Source of the DNA: Chloroflexota bacterium
GTDB taxonomy: Bacteria > Chloroflexota > Anaerolineae > Anaerolineales > UBA11579
Direction of reading: 5' to 3'
Assembly (NCBI GenBank): GCA_013112575.1
Contig: JABFGG010000006.1
Coordinates: 62,001-126,000 of the forward strand
DNA length: 64,000 bases
Shown here: piece by piece, positions 48,051 through 58,028 of the stretch
How positions within the stretch are numbered: position 1 is the first letter of the stretch
Layout of the letters: each line of letters opens with the position of its first letter
The notes under the pieces: generated by a model
Told to the model about the DNA's origin: nothing
Seen by the model: the letters and a program-made list of their open reading frames with translations, nothing else
Databases searched by the model: none
Position numbers and translations under genes: made by a program

Positions 48051-48281
48051 TTATTGGCGTCCTATCCGAACGCGCCACGCTGAGGGACCCTCCACCAGAT
48101 ATTCCCAAGAGAACTTTTTGTGTCGCTCTGCCTTAAATTGATAGTAGAGCGGATTTGGGTCATGATCATTTACAAGAATAAAAGAGTTACCAATTTCCAA
48201 GCCATCAAATTTATCAAAAATTAGGGGATGGCGCTTTGCTGGTGGGATTTCACGGATGTCCAAAACTGTATTTTGATCCAT
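48051..48281 (-). CDS. DUF2249-domain protein
   Basis: LDIREIPPAKRHPLIFDKFDGLEIGNSFILVNDHDPNPLYYQF. Confidence 0.85.
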   Translation of the reverse strand: MDQNTVLDIREIPPAKRHPLIFDKFDGLEIGNSFILVNDHDPNPLYYQFKAERHKKFSWEYLVEGPSAWRVRIGRQ

Positions 48282-48436
48282 TTTCTTATCCTTTGGATTT
48301 CTATTCAGGAAGGATTTGAGAGGAATCTGAGCGGATGATGGTTATAGCCAGAGTTATTGCCTTTCACCATTAAGCTTCCATCAATCAAGGCAACTTCTAA
48401 CTAAGTAATTATTCGTGCTGCTATTGATCAACAGGT

Positions 48437-49099
48437 CTAGTGAAGTGAGCCAAAATGAACATCCATATCCACATTACTAATTGCCGGAGACTTATGCAAA
48501 TATGTGTTATCCACTATCTGATCCAGCATAAAGGCTGCGAAATCAGCGCGTGAAAGCCGCATACCTAAACCTTTGCCTACCCAGGCCACTTTTACGTCGT
48601 CAGTCCTTGGCTCATCGGTCAACATCGGTACCCTCACAATCGTCCAATCAACATCTGATTCCCGTACGATTTTGACGGCTTTCATAATATCTTGGTATTT
48701 GTTCCGCGAGATTGATTTCGAAACCGCATTTACAAACTTGTCCACTAACGTTGGAGCATCATTGGGGTCTCCAACACCGACTCCAAAACTAACCACCAGC
48801 CTAGAGATACTATGCTGTTTCATCCCTGCGAGAATATTCTTCAATCCTGTACTAACGACAAATTGTGATTTGTTATCTGTTGGCCCAAGGGTGCTGATAA
48901 CAGCATCCACTCCTGAAATAGTCGAGGAAACCTTTTCTGGATCTTGAATATCTCCCTGAACAATCAACAATTCTTCATTTTTGAGAGATAGTTTCTTTGG
49001 GTTGCGCACAAAAGCAGATACTCGATATTGTTTACCAAGAGCTTGCTCGACAATCAGTCTGCCAGTCCCTCCTGTGGCCCCAAATACTGCTACTTTCAT
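48437..49099 (-). CDS. NAD(P)-binding (NmrA/SDR-like) oxidoreductase
   Basis: KVAVFGATGGTGRLIVEQAL; DAVISTLGP. Confidence 0.88.
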   Translation of the reverse strand: MKVAVFGATGGTGRLIVEQALGKQYRVSAFVRNPKKLSLKNEELLIVQGDIQDPEKVSSTISGVDAVISTLGPTDNKSQFVVSTGLKNILAGMKQHSISRLVVSFGVGVGDPNDAPTLVDKFVNAVSKSISRNKYQDIMKAVKIVRESDVDWTIVRVPMLTDEPRTDDVKVAWVGKGLGMRLSRADFAAFMLDQIVDNTYLHKSPAISNVDMDVHFGSLH

Positions 49100-49159
49100 C
49101 TCAATCTCCAGTACAAGGCTTAATCGGGGATTGCCTAATAATCAACAAGTTACCAATCC

Positions 49160-49615
49160 CTAAGTTGAAAGCACTTCCTGAACACACTTCGCGAAGCGAT
49201 CAAACATATATTTAGAAATACTCTGGATCATGCTACCCCCCAACTGTGCCAGACGGCCAGAAATTGAAATCTCAGAGTTAATTGTGACCAAAGTAGTTTG
49301 AGAGTCCGTCTCCTGGCAACTAAACCAGATTTCAGCCTCTGCCCTACTGGTAGCACCTTGCTGATCTCCTTTAGTTCGCAATGTCATTGTATGGTTTGTA
49401 TTATCCATTCCAGTGATTTCTGCAGTGCCGGAGAAGCGTGCATTAATTTGACCAAATCGAAACCCAACATCACCTTTATACATTCCGTCCCCAATTATTT
49501 CTGTCAATTCAGCCCCAGGTAAACAAGGGACAACCTTTGGTGGATCAGAAAAATACTTCCATACCTTCTCAATTGGAGCATCGATACTAAATTGATGTTC
49601 TGTTTGGATCGCCAA
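49160..49615 (-). CDS. CoxG/SRPBCC-family protein
   Basis: FSIDAPIEKVWKYFSDPPKVVPCLPGAEL; immediately downstream of Mo-hydroxylase genes. Confidence 0.82.
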   Translation of the reverse strand: MAIQTEHQFSIDAPIEKVWKYFSDPPKVVPCLPGAELTEIIGDGMYKGDVGFRFGQINARFSGTAEITGMDNTNHTMTLRTKGDQQGATSRAEAEIWFSCQETDSQTTLVTINSEISISGRLAQLGGSMIQSISKYMFDRFAKCVQEVLST

Positions 49616-49618
49616 AAG

Positions 49619-51925
49619 TCACTCCCCACCAATTTTTTTCTGTAGCGTATTGTCATCCTGCCTGGAATCATTCATTGCTTTCCAAACTCTCTCGGGAGTG
49701 GCGGGAAGTTCGTTAATTTCAATGCCCAATTCTCCGAGTGCGTTTACGATTGCAGCAGGCATTGCCGCAAGAATACCTTCCCCTACTCCTTTTAGGCCAT
49801 ATGGTCCAGGACCATCCTCGTTTTGAACAATCACAGACACAAACTCTTCCGCCATATCAAATAATTTGGGCACACGATAATCTGCCAAGTTGCCATTCAT
49901 TAGTTGGCCGTCTTCAAAATGCATTTCTTCAAAGATCGCATTTCCAAGGCCCTGTGCAGCTCCTCCCATTTCCTGGCCCTTAATCAGTGACGGGTTTACG
50001 GCAGTACCAACGTCAGCGACGCTGACAACCTTTCGCAGTTTGATCTCGCCAGTATCTCGATCCAGCTCGATTTCAACACCACCTGTGCATACTTCCCAAA
50101 AAACGGGGCCAGCCGAGTAAGTTCCCTGGCCTTCTTCAGGGCGGACAATCCCACGACCGAAAAGCTCTCCCCCTACAAATCCAAAGTGCCATTCTAAGCA
50201 TTCTGCAAAAGTCGCGGATTTGTCGCCACCCCAGACTTGCCCTTCACGAATTTCGATCGCCTCATCGGAAAGTTTCCACATTTTTACAGCTATATCTATA
50301 AGCTGCTCGCGAAGGTCCAAAGCGGCGAGATGAACTGCTCCTCCGGCGAGTGTAGTTGAACGGCTTGCGCCTGTTGAGCGATCATATGGGGTGATTTGAG
50401 TATCCCCATCAGGCACACGTATCTGGGAAAGCGGGACTTTCAACACCTCGGAGACGAGTTGGCTCATCGCGGTGCGGGCACCCTGGCCAAGTTCAGTTGT
50501 ACTAACCAAAACTGTAATGGTGCCATCTGCTTCAAGGCGCAGGAAAGAAGTTGAAACTGGCCGGGAACCTGCTGCAAGCAGTCCAATTCCAAATCCGCGG
50601 CCAATATTTTCCCCTCGCTTCTCTCCCCAATCCAGTCCGTCTGCTACTTTTTGAATATCTCCAATAAGATCAGCATCAAGTGGTTTGCCACCCTTTCGGA
50701 TTGTATCGCCGAATTTCAAGAGATTCTTTTTGCGCATTTCAAGGGCGTCAAGACCTACTCTTCTGCCAATTTCATTTATCTGGCTTTCCCCGATCCATTG
50801 AAGATGAGTGGCCCCAAAAGCCCTGTATGATCCGGACGGAGGCCGATTCGTGTACACGCCAAAAGCATCCACTTTTTGAGCTTGCCAGGCATACGGCCCG
50901 GCGGCAGCATCAGCGGCGGTGGCGACTACGCGTGGACCGTTGTCTGCATAGGCGCCCGTGTCAAGCCACAATTCAACTTTGCGCGCCAGCAACATCCCGT
51001 CCTTGTCAGCTGCCGTTTGCATCTTGCAAATCATATTATGGCGGCGACTAGTCCACATGGATTCTGTTACTGAATTCGCAATTCTCACTGGTCTGGCAGC
51101 CTTACGAGCAACAGCCGCAGCCATAGGCTCAAGGCGCGTATAGGATTTGCTACCAAAGCCTCCACCTAAATAAGGAACATGGATGCGAACATTTGCTTTA
51201 GACAGACTAAAGATATCTGCTACCTCAGCACGAACTAAATAGGGGTGCTGACAATTGGACCAAAGTTCTAATTGGTCATTGGCAATCCAGTGCGCAACAG
51301 TGAGATGTGGTTCCATCGAATACTGATATACGGATGGGAAACGATATTCACCTTCAACGATCTCATCAGCTTTAGAAAATAGCTTTTCAACATCACCATC
51401 TTCCAGGTGATGTTCATAACAAATGTTATTGTGTGGTTGAAAATCCCCCAAGCCATGGAAAAGACCAAGGCGTAGTTGTTCTGTATCATGAATTTGGGGA
51501 GCATTTGCAACCATAGCTTCTTCAATAGTAGTCGCATGAGGCAATTCTTCATAATCAACTACGATCAATTCAAGGGCCTGGTCCGCTATGCTTGCACTCT
51601 CTGCCGCCACGATGGCCACCGGATCTCCCGCAAACTTAGCGCGGTCTATGGCAACAATAGGACGATCCCGAACTGCATGGCCATAATATGGGTCAATATC
51701 ACCAAGGTCATTCCCTGTGAGAATACAAGCCACACCCGGCAAGGCTTCTGCACGGGATACATCGATCGAACGAATGCGTGCATGCGCAAATGGGCTGCGA
51801 AGTACTTTAGCTTCCAACATGCCCGCCAACTTTATATCGCCGGCAAATTTCGCCTGCCCTGTTATTTTTGCAGGACCATCTACCTGAGGGGCACGCTCGC
51901 CAACCCCGTAAGCTTTATCAAGCAT
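49619..51925 (-). CDS. Xanthine-dehydrogenase-family molybdenum hydroxylase large subunit
   Basis: GVGERAPQVDGPAKITGQAKFAGDI; YLGGGFGSKSY; PPSGSYRAFGATH; TELGQGARTAMSQ; GVGEG. Confidence 0.92.
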   Translation of the reverse strand: MLDKAYGVGERAPQVDGPAKITGQAKFAGDIKLAGMLEAKVLRSPFAHARIRSIDVSRAEALPGVACILTGNDLGDIDPYYGHAVRDRPIVAIDRAKFAGDPVAIVAAESASIADQALELIVVDYEELPHATTIEEAMVANAPQIHDTEQLRLGLFHGLGDFQPHNNICYEHHLEDGDVEKLFSKADEIVEGEYRFPSVYQYSMEPHLTVAHWIANDQLELWSNCQHPYLVRAEVADIFSLSKANVRIHVPYLGGGFGSKSYTRLEPMAAAVARKAARPVRIANSVTESMWTSRRHNMICKMQTAADKDGMLLARKVELWLDTGAYADNGPRVVATAADAAAGPYAWQAQKVDAFGVYTNRPPSGSYRAFGATHLQWIGESQINEIGRRVGLDALEMRKKNLLKFGDTIRKGGKPLDADLIGDIQKVADGLDWGEKRGENIGRGFGIGLLAAGSRPVSTSFLRLEADGTITVLVSTTELGQGARTAMSQLVSEVLKVPLSQIRVPDGDTQITPYDRSTGASRSTTLAGGAVHLAALDLREQLIDIAVKMWKLSDEAIEIREGQVWGGDKSATFAECLEWHFGFVGGELFGRGIVRPEEGQGTYSAGPVFWEVCTGGVEIELDRDTGEIKLRKVVSVADVGTAVNPSLIKGQEMGGAAQGLGNAIFEEMHFEDGQLMNGNLADYRVPKLFDMAEEFVSVIVQNEDGPGPYGLKGVGEGILAAMPAAIVNALGELGIEINELPATPERVWKAMNDSRQDDNTLQKKIGGE

Positions 51926-51927
51926 GA

Positions 51928-52422
51928 CTAGTCGCCTGGAGTATTGTTAGTTAGTTGAACCGATTTTTTTACAGCATTCACAATGGGATAATAGCCGGTG
52001 CAACGGCAGAGGTTGCTGCCAATATGTGCTCGGATCGTTTCCTCATCGGGGTTTGGATTCTCGGCTAAAAGTGAAAGTGTTGTGAGTACCATTCCGGGAG
52101 TGCAAAAACCACACTGCAGTCCATATTCCTGCAAAAAAGCAGTTTGTACTGGGTGGAGACTTCCATTCAAGCTAACACCCTCGATCGTCAATACCTGGCG
52201 GTCTTGTGTTTCATAAGCCAGTAGGGAACACGAACTCACAGGCTGCCCATCAAGGAGAACTGTGCAGCTTCCACAAATTTGCATGTCGCAAGATCGCTTC
52301 GTGCCGGTTAGATCAAGGTCATCTCGCAATAAATCGATCAGCAAGGTCTCAGCTGGCACCTCCGCCTGGATCGGTTTTCCATTAATCGTTGTTTGTAATT
52401 GCATTATCGATTGTTCTTCCAT
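51928..52422 (-). CDS. (2Fe-2S)-binding small subunit of molybdenum hydroxylase
   Basis: LTGTKRSCDMQICGSCTVLLDG; LQCGFCTPGMVL; LCRCTGYYPI. Confidence 0.93.
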   Translation of the reverse strand: MEEQSIMQLQTTINGKPIQAEVPAETLLIDLLRDDLDLTGTKRSCDMQICGSCTVLLDGQPVSSCSLLAYETQDRQVLTIEGVSLNGSLHPVQTAFLQEYGLQCGFCTPGMVLTTLSLLAENPNPDEETIRAHIGSNLCRCTGYYPIVNAVKKSVQLTNNTPGD

Positions 52423-52425
52423 ATT

Positions 52426-53304
52426 TTATTGAGAACGATCCGCTCTCGTTGCCGCCTGCTTCAGTGCGCGCCGAGTAAGCACACGCACAATCTGTTTTTT
52501 GTACTCTTTTGAGCCATACACGTCATCCACAGGATCAGTGGCCTCGGCGGCAGTCTCAGCTGCCCGCTCAAATAATTTTTCGTCTGGAAAACCTCCCAGC
52601 AGTGTGCCCTCTGCATCAATTGCTCGAACAGGGATGGGCCCTACACTTCCAACGGCTATGCGCGCACTATCGATTTTTCCATTTGCTAATCCAAGGAAAG
52701 CTGCAACATTAGCCGTGGGGCGCTCAAGGGTGACAAATTTCTTGTATGCTCCCCCCATGCGTTTCCCCAAAATGGGGAGGTGGATTTTGGACATGAGCTC
52801 ATTTTCTGCCCTAGCGGTAGTGAACAAATCAACAAAAAACTCATCAGGGGCAATCTGACGGACTCCAGCTGAAGAAACCAGCTCAAAGGTAGTTCCTGCC
52901 CAGGCCATAAAGAGTGTTGCTGGGTCACTATGCGGATCTGCAAAACACAGGTTTCCCCCGATCGTACCCACGGTCCTCACGCGGATATTGGCCACCATAC
53001 TCTCCACTTCAGCTAATAATGGCAACTGTTCTAAAACCAATGGAGAGGTTTCGATCGACCTGTGCGTGGCACCAGCTCCAATAGTCAGCATCCCTTCATC
53101 TTTATTAAATGAGATTTCATCAAATTGAGGAATCTTTTTTATATCGATCAAGTAAGGGAACGAAGCCAAACCTGAACGCATGGTTAGCAGCAACTCAGTT
53201 CCTCCCGCATACAAAGCAGCATTCCAGCCATGTTCCTCTATATGTTGAAAGGAATCCTGCAAAGTAGTTGGTGCAAGAATCGAAAAGGGTGTAAGCGTTC
53301 TCAT
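52426..53304 (-). CDS. FAD-binding medium subunit of molybdenum hydroxylase
   Basis: ALYAGGTELLLTM; VRTVGTIGGNLCFADPHSDPA. Confidence 0.92.
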   Translation of the reverse strand: MRTLTPFSILAPTTLQDSFQHIEEHGWNAALYAGGTELLLTMRSGLASFPYLIDIKKIPQFDEISFNKDEGMLTIGAGATHRSIETSPLVLEQLPLLAEVESMVANIRVRTVGTIGGNLCFADPHSDPATLFMAWAGTTFELVSSAGVRQIAPDEFFVDLFTTARAENELMSKIHLPILGKRMGGAYKKFVTLERPTANVAAFLGLANGKIDSARIAVGSVGPIPVRAIDAEGTLLGGFPDEKLFERAAETAAEATDPVDDVYGSKEYKKQIVRVLTRRALKQAATRADRSQ

Positions 53305-53313
53305 ACGGATCAG

Positions 53314-54036
53314 TTATTTTGGATCTTCCGGCAAATTGCTATCCATGCTGTAACGGCGTACTTTGCGAACTAAATAACGCCAATAGGATTCCACAAACTC
53401 TTCACGGTATTTATCAGCATACAAGCGTTCAGCAGTTTCCTTAGGTAATGGTTTTGGTAACCCAAAACCTGAACTTATGAATTGAATTTGCGCTGCTCTC
53501 TCAAGCGTGAGTGTGACATAGGTAAGCCAGGGTACAGACTTTCCCACGACTAATATTCCGTGATTGCGCATCAAGACTGCCTTACGCTGCCCCAATGCTT
53601 TTGCAACAGTCTGGCCTAATTTTTTACTTGTTATTAGTCCTGCCGTTTCATCAAATGACCCAATTCCTTCATAAAAGAGAAGTCCATCATGATTTAAGAG
53701 CTCAATTGAAGCGTCTGTGGCTGACAATGCGGTGGCATATGGAGGATGAGTATGTGCAATTGCGTGGGCATCTGGTCTGAGGCGGTATGCTTCAATGTGA
53801 AGTGCTGTTTCTAAATGCACCTGCCCCTCTCCTTCCAGCTTATTTCCTTCCATATCCACAGTGATGACATCTGAAGGATCTACCTCATCTAACCCAATAT
53901 CCTTGCGCTTAATCAGTACAGTTTCATTAGGGCCTCGCGCACTCACATGCCCAAGAGTTATATCAGCATGCCCATGCAATGCCATTATCCGGCAGGCCCA
54001 CGCAACTTGTGATTTCAGCTCCGCACTAGCGGTCAT
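53314..54036 (-). CDS. Class II aldolase/adducin-family protein
   Basis: HGHADITLGHVSARGP; AIAHTHPPYATALSA; MRNHGILVVG. Confidence 0.9.
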   Translation of the reverse strand: MTASAELKSQVAWACRIMALHGHADITLGHVSARGPNETVLIKRKDIGLDEVDPSDVITVDMEGNKLEGEGQVHLETALHIEAYRLRPDAHAIAHTHPPYATALSATDASIELLNHDGLLFYEGIGSFDETAGLITSKKLGQTVAKALGQRKAVLMRNHGILVVGKSVPWLTYVTLTLERAAQIQFISSGFGLPKPLPKETAERLYADKYREEFVESYWRYLVRKVRRYSMDSNLPEDPK

Positions 54037-54407
54037 TTTCTTTCGGTTGGAGGATAGTCAGGATATGCAAAAGTAAAAACCATAATGAGGTCTTCCTCAC
54101 CTGAATTGACGACTGCGTGCCAAGTTTCGGGGGGAATGAAGAGTGCATCCCCTGCATCACATGAGACCACAGTATCTTCTAACTTCAATTCGCCTTTCCC
54201 GGATATCACAATGGCCAATTCTTCGCATTCGTGAGATACAGCGCTTAGCTCCGTTCCAGGAGTAAAGATGGAATAGCCCATTGATGTTTTATTCGCTTCG
54301 AGCGTATCCTGATTAAGAACCATGCGGCTCCAAGATGCGTTCGGCAACTCGATCTTTTGCACATCTTCTAAATTAATTTTCCGTACAGATCCACTCACAG
54401 CACCCAC
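54033..54407 (-). CDS. Cupin-domain protein
   Basis: SHECEELAIVISGKGELKLEDTVVSCDAGDALFIPPETWHAVVNSG. Confidence 0.85.
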   Translation of the reverse strand: MGAVSGSVRKINLEDVQKIELPNASWSRMVLNQDTLEANKTSMGYSIFTPGTELSAVSHECEELAIVISGKGELKLEDTVVSCDAGDALFIPPETWHAVVNSGEEDLIMVFTFAYPDYPPTERK

Positions 54408-55411
54408 TCCCCGTCTTTCAAAATATATTGATCGTTATCAACAATTCGCATAGTGGCATTGAGGCAGACGCCATCTAAATGCAATTTGCTAACATTTTGT
54501 CCGCCGGGATAGGCGTTGTGGTTATCGCCCAGTGCAAAATGCACAGTTCCAACCCTTCCTTTTTCCGATGGCGTTCCAAAGGGGGCCTTATCACTCACCC
54601 CAAAAGCAAATTCGCCAATGTATTCGCTATTCTCAACCCCGGTAATAACCTTGAGAAGCTGTTCTGCTTCGGCTCCCCCTTCAATTTTTACCGCTCGCCC
54701 TTTTTCCATCGTCCAGGTTATAGGGCTCTTTACCTGGCCATCCAGGCCGATGCCGAGCATGACACCATCTACAACCACCGTGCCCTCACTTTGATCCTCC
54801 ACGGCAGCAAAGGCCACTTCTGCCCATAGGGGCGTTGGCCCCATCATCATGCCGCGCCCCCTAATTGGTGTAACCTGCAAAGCAGGCCTGCCTTCAATAG
54901 AAACCGTTATGTCTGTACCAAGCGGCGTAGTTACATGGACCCGGTTTTTGCCTTTTAGTACTTCAATAGCTTCCTTTGCACGTCTGATGGCTGCATGGAT
55001 ATCCTCCTCGCTTAGATCCCACGAGCCCATGCCATCTTCAATTGAACCGATCTTTACTTTGGCCTCCACTGTTTCTTTAACCGCTTTCACATGAGCAAAA
55101 CGGTTGGCCCATTCCAGGTTGGTAATGATAATTACTTCATCAGAAGCAAGCATTGCATGATGCAAGTTTTGTGGGGGATCCATGGGGAACAGCGTGTCAG
55201 CCATTCCACGTTGCACTTGTTGCTGATTGTTCATAAGCACAGGATATGCTCCTCGCTCTACGGCAATTTGAGCCAGGGCATCCGCCTGCTCCCGATGAGC
55301 ATCATCACAAATGATGGTAACAATATCATCAGGTTCCACGGTGAAGCATACGTCTAAAATTAGTTCAACGTCATTACGCATATTTTGGGATAGTTGCGAA
55401 ACCATCATCAC
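54395..55411 (-). CDS. M29 aminopeptidase-like/2,5-dihydroxypyridine-dioxygenase-like protein
   Basis: VHVTTPLGTDITVSIEGRPA; GVENSEYIGEFAFGVSDKA; HFALGDNHNAYPGGQNVSKLHLDGVCLNATM. Confidence 0.65.
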   Translation of the reverse strand: MMMVSQLSQNMRNDVELILDVCFTVEPDDIVTIICDDAHREQADALAQIAVERGAYPVLMNNQQQVQRGMADTLFPMDPPQNLHHAMLASDEVIIITNLEWANRFAHVKAVKETVEAKVKIGSIEDGMGSWDLSEEDIHAAIRRAKEAIEVLKGKNRVHVTTPLGTDITVSIEGRPALQVTPIRGRGMMMGPTPLWAEVAFAAVEDQSEGTVVVDGVMLGIGLDGQVKSPITWTMEKGRAVKIEGGAEAEQLLKVITGVENSEYIGEFAFGVSDKAPFGTPSEKGRVGTVHFALGDNHNAYPGGQNVSKLHLDGVCLNATMRIVDNDQYILKDGEWVL

Positions 55412-55416
55412 GCTCC

Positions 55417-56451
55417 TCAGGATTTTTCAGGGGCAAATTCAGGGAAAATCTCTTTGGCAAAGCGTTCGACCTGCCCAAATTGATCAAGTGAACCAAATCG
55501 ACAAATAAAATAATCAACACCCGCGTCGGCAAAGGTCGTGAGCCAATCCATGATATCGTCAGGAGTCCCCACTGGTCCCCACTCAGAGATATCCATTTTT
55601 TGGCTCAGTTCTGGATAGTACTCGCTGATATATGCTTGAATCCCCTCCTGAGCTTCTTTTTTTGAGTCAGCGATATTCATGGTGACTTGATAGCTCATAA
55701 CACAATCTTCGGGTTTGCCGCCAATTTCATCAATAGCTTCCAGGATCTGCTCGCGCTGTTCAATAAATTCCTGCGGCTGTGCGGCTCGGCAGCAGGTCAT
55801 CCAGCCATCTCCATACTTGGCAATGCGCTTGGCCGCTTTACTAATAACCTTCCCAGTTGTAGTTTCATCTCCTTTGCCACGCACCAGCCGCGGATTGCTC
55901 ACCACCCAAATTGGAGGGGGAGACTGTACAGGCATAAGGGGTCCCATCTCGGTGCCTGAGTAAAAGCTAACGCTATCGTATTGGAAATGGTTCCCTTGAA
56001 AACTGGTTTCACCCTTGATCCATAGCTCCCGCAATACAGCCATACCCTCTTCAAAAATTTCGGCTCGCTTTGTAAAATCAAGACCTAGTGCAGCATACTC
56101 GCGACGAACACCCTCTTCCGGGCTGCCCATACAAGCCCCTAATATGGTTCGGCCCTGTGCAAGTTGATCCAAGGTGGCCCACTCCAGCGCGAGATAGAGG
56201 GGATTTCGAGTGGCACTTACCAGACAAGCAGTTCCCAATCGTACCTGTTTCGTGATCTGTGAAATCGCCGCCATCAGCATCATTGGCTCGTAGCGAGGTT
56301 TAGAAAACAGACTGTCCCCCACCCACACGGAATCAAAACCAACTTCATCAACAACAACTGATAGATCAAGTAAGTCCTGAAGCGTATAACCAGGCGCGAT
56401 CAGAGGTTCACGGTTATTGACATTGACACCAAAGGTTGGGGTTTTGCTCAT
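55417..56451 (-). CDS. LLM-class flavin-dependent oxidoreductase
   Basis: GFDSVWVGDSLFSKPRYEPMMLMAAISQITKQVRLGTACLVSATRNPLYLALEWATLDQLAQGR. Confidence 0.9.
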   Translation of the reverse strand: MSKTPTFGVNVNNREPLIAPGYTLQDLLDLSVVVDEVGFDSVWVGDSLFSKPRYEPMMLMAAISQITKQVRLGTACLVSATRNPLYLALEWATLDQLAQGRTILGACMGSPEEGVRREYAALGLDFTKRAEIFEEGMAVLRELWIKGETSFQGNHFQYDSVSFYSGTEMGPLMPVQSPPPIWVVSNPRLVRGKGDETTTGKVISKAAKRIAKYGDGWMTCCRAAQPQEFIEQREQILEAIDEIGGKPEDCVMSYQVTMNIADSKKEAQEGIQAYISEYYPELSQKMDISEWGPVGTPDDIMDWLTTFADAGVDYFICRFGSLDQFGQVERFAKEIFPEFAPEKS

Positions 56452-56491
56452 ATCCTTATCACCTTTTCAGTAGTGAGTTTCACTACTAATA

Positions 56492-57205
56492 TTAATTCTG
56501 GGTTACCAATTCGAATTCTTTCTCTGCTTTCCCAGATTCCAATATCTGCTGAGGAACCTGGATGTGCTCGTGCATCAGCTGGGAAGCTTTTTCCGCGTCC
56601 CCAATATGCAAAGCGTCCAAGATGGCGCGATGCTCTTTACAAGATCGTTTTAAGCCACCCCGTAGGGAAAGAGAACGCATCCGATACCGACGCATCTGGT
56701 AAGCCAAAGGGAAATAGATTTCTGACAACTTTTGATTGGCAGCCAAATCCACTAAAGTGCTATGGAATTCATCATTACGAGAAAAGAATTCAGTGACCTT
56801 TTCAGCCTCCGCGAATTCCTCCATGTCGGTGTGAAGATCTTCCAACAGGGCAAGACTTTCTTCACTCATATTAGTAGCTGCCAGGCGGACAGCGAGGGCT
56901 TCAAGCATCTCTCGTACTCGATAGGCGTCCAAAAATTCTTTCCAGGTAAGCGAGCTTACAAAAGCACCTTTGTGCGGAGTGATTTCAACCAATCCCTCCG
57001 CAGCAAGTTTTTGGAGGGCTTCACGCACAGGACCACGGCTAATACCTAATTCTCGAGCAATAGCTGCTTCATGAATAGGAGCTTCCGGTAACAATGCCGT
57101 TGTCATTATGTCATTATGGAGCACATCGTATACTTCCTGCGTAAGTGTTTTGCGCTCCAGAAAACGTCCGGATCGTTTTTTTTCGTCTGATGTCATAATA
57201 TTCAT
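56492..57205 (-). CDS. GntR-family (FCD) transcriptional regulator
   Basis: AAIARELGISRGPVREALQKLAAEGLVEITPHKGAFV; start chosen at MNIMTSD (ORF track uses TTG at 57223). Confidence 0.92.
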   Translation of the reverse strand: MNIMTSDEKKRSGRFLERKTLTQEVYDVLHNDIMTTALLPEAPIHEAAIARELGISRGPVREALQKLAAEGLVEITPHKGAFVSSLTWKEFLDAYRVREMLEALAVRLAATNMSEESLALLEDLHTDMEEFAEAEKVTEFFSRNDEFHSTLVDLAANQKLSEIYFPLAYQMRRYRMRSLSLRGGLKRSCKEHRAILDALHIGDAEKASQLMHEHIQVPQQILESGKAEKEFELVTQN

Positions 57206-57214
57206 TTCCCTGTT

Positions 57215-57242
57215 ATTTGTCAACCGTCAACAGTTGACAGCG
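57215..57242. promoter_or_regulatory. Putative GntR operator 1
   Basis: atttgtcaaccgtcaacagttgacagcg; near-identical to reverse complement of 61920..61947. Confidence 0.75.
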
Positions 57243-57299
57243 TGATTCTATCATCTCGGCAAGGGAGTGTCAAGAATCCTTGATTGTGGAGCTTCCCTC

Positions 57300-58028
57300 T
57301 CATGCACTCCCCAGTATCATGTCGCTAAGAGCTTCGACATCTGTGATCTCTTCTCGAGGATATATATTGCCGATTTTTCCACGTTCCATTATGGCGATTG
57401 AATTGGCAACATCAAGTGCAAATTTCAGCTTTTGCTCAACAAGCAAGACAGTTACCCCCTGCTCGTTTAGATTATTAATCATTTCTGCAATCTGGTCCAC
57501 GAGTAAGGGCGCCAATCCCTCTGTAGGCTCATCCATAAGCAATATGTCCGGATTCAAGACCAATACGCGCGCAATGGCAAGCATTGATCGCTCTCCTCCA
57601 GAAAGTGTATTAGCATATGCTTTACGACGCTCGTATAACCTTGGAAACATGCCAAAAATGGTCTTGATTGTATTTGGGCCTTCTTCGATAGGGCGTACTA
57701 TCCTAAGGTGTTCCTCCACAGTAAGGCTGCCAAAAAGACGGCGTCCTTGAGGAACCAAAGCAATTCCTAAGTTCTTGCGCGAATAAGCAGGTAAACCTAC
57801 TAAATCCTTTTTTATATCGGCGTGTTGCAAGACGATGCTGCCCTGCCCAGGATGAAGTATGCCCATAACGCTATTGATCAAGGTTGTTTTTCCGACCCCG
57901 TTACGCCCAACGATCGTAGTCACTTCCCCACTTCTAACTTCAAGTGATACTCCTTGTAGGACGTGACTCAAACCATAATGTACATGTAGATCTGAAATCG
58001 ATATGGAGGCTTGACTAAGCTTCACCAA
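57300..58028 (-). CDS. Branched-chain-amino-acid-type ABC transporter ATP-binding protein (LivF-like)
   Basis: GRNGVGKTTLINSVMG; TLSGGERSMLAIARVLVLNPDILLMDEPTEGLAP. Confidence 0.93.
   Translation of the reverse strand: MVKLSQASISISDLHVHYGLSHVLQGVSLEVRSGEVTTIVGRNGVGKTTLINSVMGILHPGQGSIVLQHADIKKDLVGLPAYSRKNLGIALVPQGRRLFGSLTVEEHLRIVRPIEEGPNTIKTIFGMFPRLYERRKAYANTLSGGERSMLAIARVLVLNPDILLMDEPTEGLAPLLVDQIAEMINNLNEQGVTVLLVEQKLKFALDVANSIAIMERGKIGNIYPREEITDVEALSDMILGSA

Noticed and set aside
51928-51960. Possible CO dehydrogenase (coxMSL) operon assignment
   Set aside because: Subunit order alone is not diagnostic and the active-site loop SYRAFG does not match form I or II CoxL.
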